Shown one piece after another: positions 1-7,613 of a stretch of DNA of 16,319 nucleotides; position 1 is the first letter of the stretch, and each line of letters opens with the position of its first letter. The stretch is from contig JAJZOA010000132.1 in assembly GCA_021852225.1 (NCBI GenBank), positions 1 through 16,319 on the forward strand, in the 5' to 3' direction. This DNA is from Planctomycetota bacterium (GTDB lineage: Bacteria > Planctomycetota > Phycisphaerae > WQYP01). The translations under genes were made by a program, and so were the position numbers. The notes beneath the pieces are model-generated. The model made no database searches, was not told the origin of the DNA, and saw only the letters and a program-made list of their open reading frames with translations.

Positions 1-120
1 CGTGAAAACATGTCCGAACTCCGGAATAACTTTGGCAGGCTGTGGATGTCTTCACCGCCATCCGCCCAGTCCGTCGCCAGTTATTCTAACCTCAATGGTC
101 AATCGGTTGGCCACACACGC

Positions 121-151
121 AAAAAAACCGTGAATCACCAACTTCACCGTT
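121..151 (-). terminator. Possible intrinsic terminator, minus strand
   Basis: Read on the minus strand, arms AACGGTGAA (151-143) and TTCACGGTT (134-126) pair with one G-G mismatch around an 8-nt loop, and the T-run continues through 125-121. It has terminator form, but no minus-strand gene that I can support lies immediately upstream of it, so its role is uncertain. Confidence 0.25.
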
Positions 152-246
152 GTGGGTGAACATCGTTGTTTTAACGTTGCTTCTGACTGCCGCATTCAAA
201 ATAAAGCGATGCACCAACCTGTCTTCCGCCTCAAATTGCTTCCCTG

Positions 247-467
247 CGATCAAATCTCAACTCACTGCTGTTCGTCGGCTTGCAGCGGGGTGAGCCAGAC
301 CGCCGCCGTCTTGGCCAGTATGACCAGCAGCCTGCCGACGCCACCAGATGGACCCTCGGTTGCACCTGACCCAACTGCTGGCCAACTTGCCCCCCATGCC
401 AACGGACCAGCTTTGCCCTTGGCTGCCGAACGCATGGAAAATGAGGCAATTGGGGGAACCGGCGGAA
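247..467 (+). pseudogene. Degenerate C-terminal remnant of an IS66-type transposase
   Basis: Three plus-strand frames read in order reproduce the C-terminal end typical of IS66-family transposases. The segment SLLFVGLQRGE lies at about 262-294, QTAAVLASMTSS at 296-331 and CRRHQMDPRLHLTQLLANLP onward from 333, followed by QLCPWLPNAWKMRQ to about 458. In intact IS66 proteins these correspond to the 'LFVGS.RGG.TAAVL.S...CRRH..DP..YLT.LL..LP....L..WLP..W' tail. Net +1 frameshifts are needed near 292-296 and near 329-333, and nothing upstream resembles the rest of the transposase, so this is a dead fragment. No terminal inverted repeats or accessory IS66 genes are visible. The family assignment rests on recalled family consensus, not on a search. 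The surrounding 1-246 and 468-728 show no gene that I can support. Confidence 0.6.
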
Positions 468-663
468 AAAAAGCGTTCTGCTGACGCGCCGAAAATATCG
501 GCATGTCTATCATGCATGCCTGTTATCCAAATTCAAAAAAAGCAGGGTAGGCGCAGTTTTACATGTGGACGCGATACTCAATCGGAAAACCGTAATCCAC
601 CAGGTCGATGCTGATGACCGCGGTCAAAAATGCATGCGGCGTGTCGCAACGCACACTATGGTC

Positions 664-696
664 GGCGGCGGCATTTGTCACCCAACTGCCGCCGCC
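664..696. repeat. GC-rich perfect 10-bp inverted repeat (hairpin)
   Basis: GGCGGCGGCA (664-673) and TGCCGCCGCC (687-696) are perfect reverse complements around a 13-nt loop. The hairpin ends 32 bp before the start of the small membrane protein gene. There is no T-run directly after it on either strand. It may be a transcript leader structure or a terminator for something upstream. Confidence 0.5.
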
Positions 697-728
697 TGAT
701 GCATGTTTTCGGAAAAAGGGAGTCAGCT

Positions 729-941
729 ATGAAATGGAAACGCCGAAATGTTCTTTGCATTCCGTTGGAGAGCATGCACAAATGTACATTCATCAGCGTG
801 GCTCTGGTCGCGATCGGTGCCGGCTGGACTTACCTGCGCGGACACGCCGAATTTGTGTTCGTGTGGCTAATCCCAAGCTTTGTCGCCGGTGCGTGGGCAA
901 TCGCCGCGGCCAGTGACATGAGCGACAACCACCGGCAATGA
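729..941 (+). CDS. Small two-helix membrane protein, function unknown
   Basis: This is a 70-residue product that I do not recognise. The ATG at 729 is chosen because a GGGAG ribosome binding site sits at 718-722 with 6 nt spacing; the same frame stays open upstream to 630 but lacks such a site there. The N-terminus is basic (MKWKRR). Two hydrophobic stretches follow, at about residues 18-36 (FISVALVAIGAGWTYL) and 42-61 (FVFVWLIPSFVAGAWAIAAA), separated by a short RGHAE loop, and the tail is polar. The sequence predicts a small inner-membrane hairpin protein. It stands alone: the nearest genes are an IS66 remnant to the left and oppositely oriented surface-protein genes to the right. Evidence for expression is limited to the Shine-Dalgarno match and the two-helix pattern. 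Confidence 0.5.
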   Translation: MKWKRRNVLCIPLESMHKCTFISVALVAIGAGWTYLRGHAEFVFVWLIPSFVAGAWAIAAASDMSDNHRQ

Positions 942-1201
942 ACAGTACCAATTAATAATTATGCAGGATCGCTGGTTTTGGCCGCAGCGCAAAATAAAGT
1001 TCAGACTTATGCCTTAAATGTCACGGATATATTCGGCTAAAGCGACACGACAATTATAACGCAGAGCCGCGTGATGGTTATTCGGCGTGCCCGCCGTCCC
1101 GGCACTTTTTCCCGCTGACACAAATCAAGCGATCGTACGGCGGCGAAACGTCGTCGCTCGTCATCTTTACGCTATTAGCGATTTACACCGTCCGGGGTTC
1201 G
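942..1201. other. Gene-free stretch between small membrane protein and PEP-CTERM terminator
   Basis: Short open frames occur on both strands but have no ribosome binding sites, family resemblance or consistent codon use. AT-rich patches lie near 946-965 and 1005-1060. I see no RNA gene or repeat here. The gene-free interval continues to 1294 and includes the terminator at 1202-1241. Confidence 0.5.
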
Positions 1202-1241
1202 AAAAAAAACACCGGCCAAGCAAACCTCTTGGCCGGTGTTT
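1202..1241 (-). terminator. Strong intrinsic terminator of the PEP-CTERM gene
   Basis: A perfect 14-bp stem, AAACACCGGCCAAG (1207-1220) with CTTGGCCGGTGTTT (1228-1241), closes a 7-nt loop. On the minus strand it is followed by a T-run (positions 1209-1202). It lies about 50 bp beyond the stop codon of the minus-strand PEP-CTERM gene. Confidence 0.9.
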
Positions 1242-1294
1242 GAAACCGCACCTGTTTTCAATAACAAGCCAATGCGTATAGCCGTACAAGCGCC

Positions 1295-2086
1295 TTAAAC
1301 CAGCTTGCGGCTTCTACGCAGCAGGAAGCCCAAGCCGCCGACGGCCAGCAGGCCCAGCGCGGCTGGTTCGGGCGTTGCCACAACGGGCGTGCCGACGATC
1401 TGAAATTCGGCATTATCGGTGAACACATCGGTTGGGTCATTGGTGGAAGAGACGGGGGCTGCTGCAGGATTAGACCCCCAGTTGGCGCCTGTCCAATACG
1501 TGGGCGCTGTGCTGGTGCCGCTGGCGAAGGTAGCCAATTGCGAGGAAGCAGATCCGGTTCCAGAACTTGTACCATTGCCCACAGTCAGGCCCAACGCGCT
1601 CCATCCGCTGCTTACGCTTTCGGAATAAGCATAGAGGGTGTTGGCAGCCAAGGTTACGGGTGTGCTAAATGTGTAGACAATCCAGTTTGCGTTCCCGCCG
1701 GCAGTTCCAACGGTTCCTGTGCCGGTATAAAGCATGTTGGCTGCGCCTGGCGTAAAAACATTCATGGTTTCGGTAACACCGGAAGCCCAGCCAGCGTTTT
1801 GCTCCCATTGGTCATACACCGCGATGGAATTAAGCTGATAACCAGCGGCATTGTTACCGGTCGTAAACGTTTCGCCCGCCCATGCATTATTGTAATAATT
1901 CAAGTTGCCGCCGCTGGAATTGCCGTTGCCATCAATTGGGTTGCCCGCGATGACCACCTGCCCGCCAGCGGGTGCAGCCAGCGTGGCACCGACATTGTTC
2001 ACCGTGTCGGCTTTCGCGACGCCGGCGGCCGCAAGGGCACCCGCGGCGCACAAAGCGACGATTGCCGTCAGATTACGGGACTTCAT
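1295..2086 (-). CDS. PEP-CTERM sorting domain-containing exported protein
   Basis: This 263-residue protein starts at an ATG preceded by AGAGGAG with 5 nt spacing. A Sec signal peptide spans residues 1-26, with basic MKSR, a hydrophobic Ala/Leu core and a cleavage site after AKA. The mature part is rich in Gly, Asn, Thr and Ser and looks like a beta-sandwich: it has GETFTTGNNAAGYQLNSIAVYD near 71-92 and a 'YTFSTPVTLAANTLYAYSES' stretch near 138-157, as in other planctomycete extracellular proteins. The C-terminus has the complete sorting signal: PEP at 239-241, a hydrophobic helix (about 242-256) and the basic tail RRSRK. In this family the tail is processed by an exosortase-type membrane peptidase. 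No exosortase is encoded in this window. The gene is followed by its own terminator and preceded by a motif shared with the adjacent prepilin-like gene. Its specific role at the cell surface is unknown. Confidence 0.9.
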   Translation of the reverse strand: MKSRNLTAIVALCAAGALAAAGVAKADTVNNVGATLAAPAGGQVVIAGNPIDGNGNSSGGNLNYYNNAWAGETFTTGNNAAGYQLNSIAVYDQWEQNAGWASGVTETMNVFTPGAANMLYTGTGTVGTAGGNANWIVYTFSTPVTLAANTLYAYSESVSSGWSALGLTVGNGTSSGTGSASSQLATFASGTSTAPTYWTGANWGSNPAAAPVSSTNDPTDVFTDNAEFQIVGTPVVATPEPAALGLLAVGGLGFLLRRSRKLV

Positions 2087-2164
2087 AAAAACTCCTCTTG
2101 GGCTCCCGCCCAGAAACAGAAACTATCCGCGACCGAAACACTCGGCCGCAAGGACTTGTAAGGT

Positions 2165-2177
2165 ATATTGGCCTTCA
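2165..2177 (-). promoter_or_regulatory. Shared upstream motif, copy 1 (PEP-CTERM gene)
   Basis: The plus strand reads ATATTGGCCTTCA, which is TGAAGGCCAATAT in the direction of transcription, 79 bp before the PEP-CTERM start. It matches a second copy upstream of the prepilin-like gene at 12 of 13 positions. Whether it is a promoter element or an operator is unknown. Confidence 0.35.
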
Positions 2178-2247
2178 GATCAGCCAATTATTGCCGACGC
2201 AAACCGTGACGGTTCTTTAACCATGGAATTTGGTCCGATGAAGCGAT

Positions 2248-3138
2248 TCAATTTTTAGCCCAATTCGCTGTCCATCGGAGTTTCCATAAATCCGTTTCCT
2301 TTACATGTTCCGCATGGCCATCGCAGAACACGACATTGATAGCCTTTGTATGCCTGTCCAGATAATAGGGAGCCATCATGCCCGGGGCACCGGCAGGGCT
2401 TTGAAAAGTGGGGGGCATATCCGACATGTTGGTACCAGAATCGCTGCTTGGGATCGGATCTGTCCAAAGCGGAAACGCATCCAGCCATGCGCAGTCCGCC
2501 ATAAGGGGGGCCGAACCATTTTCATCTGCGGGATTCCAGAAATAGGCGCTATCACCCTGACCCTGGCCGGCCGAATAACCCGGAAGATTCTGCAAAATAT
2601 AGCTATGCAAACCTTGGCCGTTATCCTGACCATAAACCCAACCGTTCATCCCATAACTTCCGAGCCAGCCGTCAGTGGATGGTCCGGTGCTTTCGCCATT
2701 ATTCCAGATTCTCCATCCATAAGTCGCGGATCCCGGCCCCCAGGAACCGGGGATATTGCTGGTGGTAATGGTGGATGGACAAGTCAGGATGGCCAAGACA
2801 GATCCAGGTTCAATTTCATAACCGGAACTTTGGTAACGCGCCACGGGTTTGGAGGTTAAATATGGAGCCAGCAAGCAAGGCCAACTGCCATCATATTGTG
2901 CCGCGGAATTCCACGGGAAATCCCAATTATACGGAATGCTATCGCCTTGAAATGCGTCTTTGTATTCTACATCGGCAGTGCCGATCTGTTTAAGATTGGA
3001 TAGACAAGCCGTGCTGATGGCCGCCTTTTTAGCTTGTGATAACGCGGGAAGCAGCAGTGAAATAAGCAATGCAATAATGGAGATAACAACTAAAAGCTCC
3101 ACCAAAGTGAATCCCGTTGATTTATGCTTTGTGAACAT
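2248..3138 (-). CDS. Prepilin-type N-terminal cleavage/methylation protein with C-terminal H-X9-DG motif
   Basis: This 296-residue type IV pilin/type II secretion pseudopilin-like protein opens with a short basic leader ending in Gly9. [24 protein letters not shown] follows in two parts: the processed start FTLVE with the conserved Glu at mature position 5, then the long hydrophobic alpha-1 helix continuing into residues such as SQAKKAA. The C-terminus carries His263, nine residues, then Asp273-Gly274 (H-X9-DG), the hallmark of the large planctomycete/Verrucomicrobia family. The middle is rich in Trp, Gly and Tyr. The family is thought to form exported surface or pseudopilus-like structures; individual functions are mostly unknown. 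I prefer the ATG at 3138, with GTGAG 8 nt upstream. An in-frame GTG at 3150 adds four residues but has no ribosome binding site. No pilin machinery genes are nearby. The PEP-CTERM gene lies 161 bp downstream on the same strand. Confidence 0.88.
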   Translation of the reverse strand: MFTKHKSTGFTLVELLVVISIIALLISLLLPALSQAKKAAISTACLSNLKQIGTADVEYKDAFQGDSIPYNWDFPWNSAAQYDGSWPCLLAPYLTSKPVARYQSSGYEIEPGSVLAILTCPSTITTSNIPGSWGPGSATYGWRIWNNGESTGPSTDGWLGSYGMNGWVYGQDNGQGLHSYILQNLPGYSAGQGQGDSAYFWNPADENGSAPLMADCAWLDAFPLWTDPIPSSDSGTNMSDMPPTFQSPAGAPGMMAPYYLDRHTKAINVVFCDGHAEHVKETDLWKLRWTANWAKN

Positions 3139-3171
3139 AGATATACTCACAATAAAAAGTCACATTCAAAC

Positions 3172-3184
3172 ATATTGGCCGTCA
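3172..3184 (-). promoter_or_regulatory. Shared upstream motif, copy 2 (prepilin-like gene)
   Basis: The plus strand reads ATATTGGCCGTCA, which is TGACGGCCAATAT in the direction of transcription, about 33 bp before the preferred ATG. It is the partner of the copy at 2165-2177. Their position before two adjacent envelope-protein genes suggests common control. Confidence 0.35.
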
Positions 3185-3541
3185 AACCGCGAAACTGTAT
3201 GAAATGAGTCTACAGCAGTAAAAATGCAATACAAGACGTAAATTTAACAAAAATAGTCGCTTTTTTTATATTATTTGAAAATTATCGCGTAGCCTGGGTT
3301 GGCTGGCACCAATGCTCGCTGCGGGATGATCTTCAGTTGGCATACATCAGAGAAAGATGGTGCAACCGCGAATATTGCGGGTTTCTTTCTTAAAAGCGGT
3401 CATTTTACGTATATCAGAGCGATCGACGCGACTCGCCGCATGTCGCCATAATATCATCCATATAACCCATGTGATCCGCTATTGCAGGCGGTGCCTAAAG
3501 TCGCACAATGGGTAAGTGCAATGGGAAAGAAAGTATCTACT
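3185..3541. other. Divergent intergenic region between prepilin-like and GH59 genes
   Basis: This stretch should contain the promoters of both divergent genes. It includes an AT-rich patch at about 3238-3290 and a small imperfect hairpin near 3364-3384 (AACCGC, AT-rich loop, GCGGGTT) followed by a pyrimidine run. I could not assign a convincing -35/-10 pair to either gene. No coding region is supported. Confidence 0.4.
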
Positions 3542-3553
3542 GGAGTCAATATA

Positions 3554-5995
3554 ATGACGAATAACGAATATTGCGCTGGCGGCGGAGCAGAGCCTTGCCG
3601 TTGCTTGAGTTGGGGATGGGTGCTGCTTCTGACTGGCTGCGTTGCCATTTTTTCATTGTCGCCATGTAAAGCGGCGGCAGCCGACGTGGTGCGGCCTGCT
3701 GTCGCACATACGATCACAATTCAACTCAATGGCAACCTGACCGGCCGGACATTTCAGGGTATCGGCGGATTAAGTGCGGGGGCGTCGAGTCGATTGTTAT
3801 ATGATTATCCGAGGCGGGAACGCCGTGCCGTTCTCAATTATTTGTTTCGACCGCACTTTGGTGCCGGTTATCAGATACTCAAAGTAGAAATAGGGGGCGA
3901 TGTGGATTCTACCGATGGATCCGAACCTTCTTTTGCCCGCACGCCGGGCCAATTTGCGCATCCGAAAGCCTCCTATTTTCATCGTGGTTATGAATGGTGG
4001 CTGATGCGCGAGGCGAAGAAGATTAATCCGCGCATAAAGCTGTGGGTATTGCAATGGGGTGCCCCCTATTGGGTGGGCCATCAGACGCTGTACACCAAAA
4101 AAAATGCGGAATATGTCTGCCGATTTATTCAGGGGGCCTGGAAATATTATCATCTGCGGATCAATTACTGTGGCTTATGGAATGAAAAATTATACTCCGT
4201 TGCCTATGTGAAGCTGCTGCGACGAACGTTGGATGCCAATGGTCTGGAACGCGTCAAAATTGTAGCGGCCGATGATGGAGGCAATGATGCCTGGTCGCTT
4301 GCCGCAAGAATGCTTAAAGACCCGGCGTTGATGAAGGCGGTGTATGCGTTGGGCGCGCATTATCCGCTGACGTGGGGGCCGATTAACAGAACATTTGTCG
4401 CTGACGCCGTAAAAACCGGTAAGCCTCTTTGGGCCAGCGAGGATTATTCCCAGCCGGGCGGATGGAAACATGCGAAGTTTCTGGTTCATGAATTCCTCGA
4501 AAATCATCTGGAATTTCACACCAGCTCCGAAACGATCTGGCCATTGATCGGATCCTGGTATGCGGCGCTGCCCTGTGGCGGACAGGGGCCGATGCTGGCC
4601 CGCACGCCCTGGTCGGGTCATTACGATGTGGAGCCGGCGCTCTGGGCGCTGGCACATTTCGGACAGTTTGTTCCGCTGGGCTGGAAATATCTGGCCGCAA
4701 ACGCTTGTGGCAAACTACCGGCGGGTGGTGATTATTGCACGTTCCGCTCACCAGTTTCCGGCAATTACAGCCTGATTGCGGAAACATCCGCCGCGTCTGT
4801 TCCGCAAACGCTGAGGGTGCATCTTTCCGGCGGGCTTTCCACCGGGCGAGTCTATGAATGGCAAAGCACACGGAAACGTCAGTTTATTATGGTTGGAAAA
4901 ATAACACCTGTGGGTGGGACATTCACCATGACGCTGCGCCCTCACGCAATCTACACGCTTACTACCACCACGGGTCAGAAAAAAGGGCGAGCATTTAATC
5001 CGCCGCCCAAACCGTTCCCATTGCCCTATCGGGATAACTTTCAAAAAGATACAATCGGCCGATCCCCAAGATATTTTTCTGACCTGCACGATGCCTTTGC
5101 CGTAGAGAAGGAAGGCAACGGTGCAAAACTTTGTCTGCGGCAGCAGATTACCCACCGTGGCATCGCCTGGATGAAGGGCGCGCCTCCTCTAACTCTGATC
5201 GGGTCAACCAAATGGCGGAATTACCAGGTTTCTGTGCAGGCAAAAATACCACCAAAGGCATATGCGTCGCTGCTTGGCCGGGTTGCCGCCTCCGGCTGGC
5301 ATTCCCTCGTTCATGGCTATCGATTCAATCTGCATTCCAGCGGCCGCTGGACTCTCTGGTCAAATACAGATCCCATCGCGCGGGGCACCGCGCGGCTTGG
5401 CAGTATGCCATGGCACACCATCGTGCTGCGATTCAGCGGTCCGCAAACAATTGTGATCGTGGATGGCCACACGCTGGTCAGGCATGTGTCGTTACTGCGG
5501 ATAAACGGTATGGCAGGTCTGGGAAGCAGTTGGAATCATGTGGAATTTCGTGATTTTGCGGTCACTCCGATCGTGGCGAAAAATAGTGCGCTCGTTAATA
5601 AAGCCCTGCATGCGCAGGCCAGTGCGTCGAGTATCTGGAGCAAAAAATATGACGCAAAAAAAGCTGTGGACGGGCAAGCCGGAACGCGGTGGAATTCCGC
5701 GCCAGGAACCGCGGCCGGCCAATGGCTGCAACTGCGCTTTGCCAGGCCCACGCTTTGCAATGTGGTCTTAATCAGGCAATTTGCCCGCCGGATTATAGAT
5801 TGTGAGTTAAAGGTTTCGGCAAATGGAATCAATTGGCGCACAATTGCAAAGGCGCGTCCGAACGGGAAGTCAGCATTTGAACTGTCATTTACGCCGTTAA
5901 AGACAAAGTATATGCGTGTGGTTATCGGATCGACAGCACGGCATCAACCGCCTTCAATCCGCGAATTTGGATTGTATTATGTCCCGCCAAAATAA
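3554..5995 (+). CDS. Secreted GH59 galactocerebrosidase-like glycoside hydrolase with C-terminal F5/8 type C domain
   Basis: The 813-residue product closely follows the human galactocerebrosidase (GALC) pattern. It has FQGIGGLSAGASSRLL near residue 67, KVEIGGDVDSTDGSEPS near 110, and RGYEWWLMREAKK near 144. GLWNEK carries the predicted acid/base Glu211, and WASEDYS carries the predicted nucleophile Glu296, matching 'GIWNER' and 'SSEDFS' of GALC. WSGHYDVEPALWALAHFGQF follows near 353. After the TIM barrel come a beta-sandwich and lectin-like region (about 371-671), as in GALC. A further domain at about 681-810 (AVDGQAGTRWNS, WLQLRF, VSANGINW, KYMRVVI) is a discoidin/CBM32-like carbohydrate-binding module absent from GALC. 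A hydrophobic segment near residues 20-42 looks like an N-terminal signal peptide. The ATG at 3554 is chosen for GGAG at 3542-3545; the frame is open from a TTG at 3482. GH59 enzymes remove terminal beta-galactose, and the natural substrate here is unknown. Confidence 0.9.
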   Translation: MTNNEYCAGGGAEPCRCLSWGWVLLLTGCVAIFSLSPCKAAAADVVRPAVAHTITIQLNGNLTGRTFQGIGGLSAGASSRLLYDYPRRERRAVLNYLFRPHFGAGYQILKVEIGGDVDSTDGSEPSFARTPGQFAHPKASYFHRGYEWWLMREAKKINPRIKLWVLQWGAPYWVGHQTLYTKKNAEYVCRFIQGAWKYYHLRINYCGLWNEKLYSVAYVKLLRRTLDANGLERVKIVAADDGGNDAWSLAARMLKDPALMKAVYALGAHYPLTWGPINRTFVADAVKTGKPLWASEDYSQPGGWKHAKFLVHEFLENHLEFHTSSETIWPLIGSWYAALPCGGQGPMLARTPWSGHYDVEPALWALAHFGQFVPLGWKYLAANACGKLPAGGDYCTFRSPVSGNYSLIAETSAASVPQTLRVHLSGGLSTGRVYEWQSTRKRQFIMVGKITPVGGTFTMTLRPHAIYTLTTTTGQKKGRAFNPPPKPFPLPYRDNFQKDTIGRSPRYFSDLHDAFAVEKEGNGAKLCLRQQITHRGIAWMKGAPPLTLIGSTKWRNYQVSVQAKIPPKAYASLLGRVAASGWHSLVHGYRFNLHSSGRWTLWSNTDPIARGTARLGSMPWHTIVLRFSGPQTIVIVDGHTLVRHVSLLRINGMAGLGSSWNHVEFRDFAVTPIVAKNSALVNKALHAQASASSIWSKKYDAKKAVDGQAGTRWNSAPGTAAGQWLQLRFARPTLCNVVLIRQFARRIIDCELKVSANGINWRTIAKARPNGKSAFELSFTPLKTKYMRVVIGSTARHQPPSIREFGLYYVPPK

Positions 5996-6371
5996 ATTCG
6001 AAGGATGCCGACAATAACCATGTTATACCGCCTGAATCCTGTCAGTTTCTGAAGGTGTGTGGCTGTCCTGATTGGGCTTTGAAAGAACACTCTCAGAACG
6101 CCGGTGGCTGCTCATTCGTATTCACCGGCAGGCTTTTGTGCCGACCCGACGCGAGCCAAAATCCAAAAACGGTCGGTGCCTCGGCGGGGGCAATTTCAAC
6201 CAAGCCCGCGATCCTTTGGCTTCCCGAAAAAGCGGGACATTATCACAAGCCATTTATGATTGAGTTGGACAAGACAATTGTGAATCAGCGCCTGATCTGC
6301 TAAGCAATTCTGGTATCAGCGCGTGTTGTCACCGGCCGGGTTAAAACCAACCCGCAATCGGTTGTGTCGCC
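5996..6371. other. Convergent intergenic region between GH59 gene and the XylR-type regulator
   Basis: No coding region is supported; the 82-codon frame at 6055-6303 has no ribosome binding site or recognisable features. Two hairpins could end transcription from either side. One is GCCGGTG/CACCGGC (6100-6106 with 6123-6129), followed on the plus strand by AGGCTTTTG. The other is an imperfect CGGGTT/AACCCG stem (6337-6342 with 6349-6354) flanked by ACCG/CGGT. Neither has a clean T-run. Confidence 0.4.
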
Positions 6372-7565
6372 TCACGGCGAGCGCCTAACGCTTTCACGAA
6401 AGGCTTTAGGTGTCAGATGTGTGGATCTCCGGAATGATTCGCTGAACAACTGGGAAGAAGAAAAGCCGCTTCGCCCGGCAATTTCCTTAATGCTAAGAGT
6501 TGTGGAAGAAAGCAGATGCTTAACCAAGTCTATTCTTTGGCGGCGAATTTCCGCCGCCGGGCTACGCGATAAGATATGAACAAAACGATTCTCAAGCGTG
6601 GTGCGCGATACAGACAATGTCCTGGCCAGTTGCTTGACGTTAATTCCGTCCTTCAGGTGGCTTTGTATATAAGTGATGGCCTGGTGGATCAGTTCGTCCT
6701 CGACGGCAATAATATCGGTGGATCGTCGCGTTATAATTGAGCCAGGTGGTATCAAAACCTGCTGCTCTGGTGGCCTGCCGTTGTTCAATATCATGTCACC
6801 GAGTATCTCCATGGCTCGCCACCCGATCTGCCGGCCTTGAATTGTGATGCTCGAAATATGGGGTTCACGCATGCGGGTATAAAGGTGGTCATCATCCGCA
6901 CCCAGAACGGCTACTTGTTCGGGAATGCGCAGACCGGCATGCATACAGGCTTCAATCATACATGATGCCAGACCATCATTGGCACAAAACAATGCGGTGA
7001 TCGGGTCGGTCTTACGAATAAGGGCTTTGATTTCTCTTTCGGCGTCGGCTGCGCGCGCGATATTGTCGTCCTCGGACAAATAATGGACAGAAGCGTGAAG
7101 CCTGTGCGCGGCCAGCGCGGCGGCAAAACCCTCATACCGCTGCTTGGACCAATAAAAGTGCTCAAAGCCAAAGTAGGCGAATCGTCGAAAGCCCCGCGTT
7201 AAGAAGTATTCAGCGGCTATCCTTCCCGCTGCCCGGTCATCAGTAATGATTCGCGGCAATGGGGGCGGATACAATTCGCCAGAGGTATCCACGGCGGGAA
7301 TATTCAATTGCTTTATTCGCAAAGGCAATGCCAGTGATTGGCTGCAGGCCCCGATCAGGACGCCGTCAAAGCCGCCGGCCAGGTTGGCATTTATTATCTG
7401 TCGAAAATCAGATGGCGTATCGTTGTCGGAAAAATAGAGACAAAGCGCCGGATGGGATTGTGCCCAGTCTGAGGCGCCCTGAACAATCTGACGGTTGTAA
7501 TCCAGCGCTAAATTGGCAATGAAAATGACCCGTTTGTCACGTGACTCCGCGGCTTTCTTTTTCAT
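6372..7565 (-). CDS. XylR-type transcriptional regulator (LacI-like sugar-binding domain + AraC HTH)
   Basis: This 397-residue regulator has the inverted architecture of the XylR group. Residues 12-285 form a periplasmic-binding-protein-like sensor with no N-terminal LacI HTH: it starts directly at KRVIFIANLALDYNRQIVQG, with IITDDRAAGRIAAEYFL near 106-122, ALFCANDGLASC near 191-202 and the signature VAVLGADDDHLYTRMREPHI near 218-237. Linker TRRSTDI (279-285) leads to an AraC-type double HTH (290-393) with INVKQLARTLSVSRTTLENRF and LSIKEIAGRSGFSSSQLFSESF. The family binds a sugar effector and activates or represses catabolic genes. It is last in a three-gene minus-strand operon, 48 bp after the permease gene, with AAAGGA upstream of the ATG. 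The effector is probably the sugar handled by this locus, though nothing in the sequence identifies it. Confidence 0.92.
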   Translation of the reverse strand: MKKKAAESRDKRVIFIANLALDYNRQIVQGASDWAQSHPALCLYFSDNDTPSDFRQIINANLAGGFDGVLIGACSQSLALPLRIKQLNIPAVDTSGELYPPPLPRIITDDRAAGRIAAEYFLTRGFRRFAYFGFEHFYWSKQRYEGFAAALAAHRLHASVHYLSEDDNIARAADAEREIKALIRKTDPITALFCANDGLASCMIEACMHAGLRIPEQVAVLGADDDHLYTRMREPHISSITIQGRQIGWRAMEILGDMILNNGRPPEQQVLIPPGSIITRRSTDIIAVEDELIHQAITYIQSHLKDGINVKQLARTLSVSRTTLENRFVHILSRSPAAEIRRQRIDLVKHLLSSTTLSIKEIAGRSGFSSSQLFSESFRRSTHLTPKAFRESVRRSP

Positions 7566-7613
7566 CTGATTCCTTTCGCCAGTACATTTACCATCAGGGG
7601 GAAAGTGTCTTGT

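Noticed and set aside
1..159. Open plus-strand frame running in from the left edge and ending at TGA 157-159.
   Set aside because: The 52 codons have no recognisable features and irregular codon use. It could be the tail of a gene that starts outside, but the sequence gives no positive support.
152..484. 110-codon plus-strand frame.
   Set aside because: Only its middle part resembles anything (the TAAVLAS segment of an IS66 transposase), and the match continues in other frames. It is part of the pseudogene, not an intact gene.
262..513. 83-codon minus-strand frame with gene-like codon use at its 3' end.
   Set aside because: The good codon pattern is the mirror image of the IS66 remnant on the plus strand. 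The frame has no convincing start or ribosome binding site.
1538..2161. 207-codon plus-strand frame.
   Set aside because: It is antisense to the PEP-CTERM gene, which has a signal peptide, sorting signal, ribosome binding site and terminator. The plus-strand product has no coherent features.
3482..3553. TTG and earlier ATG starts for the GH59 enzyme.
   Set aside because: They would place 24 or 11 extra residues before the signal-peptide region and lack a Shine-Dalgarno sequence as good as GGAG at 3542-3545.
6055..6303. 82-codon plus-strand frame between the GH59 gene and the regulator.
   Set aside because: No ribosome binding site, no hydrophobic or family pattern, and it lies in a convergent intergenic region with hairpins.
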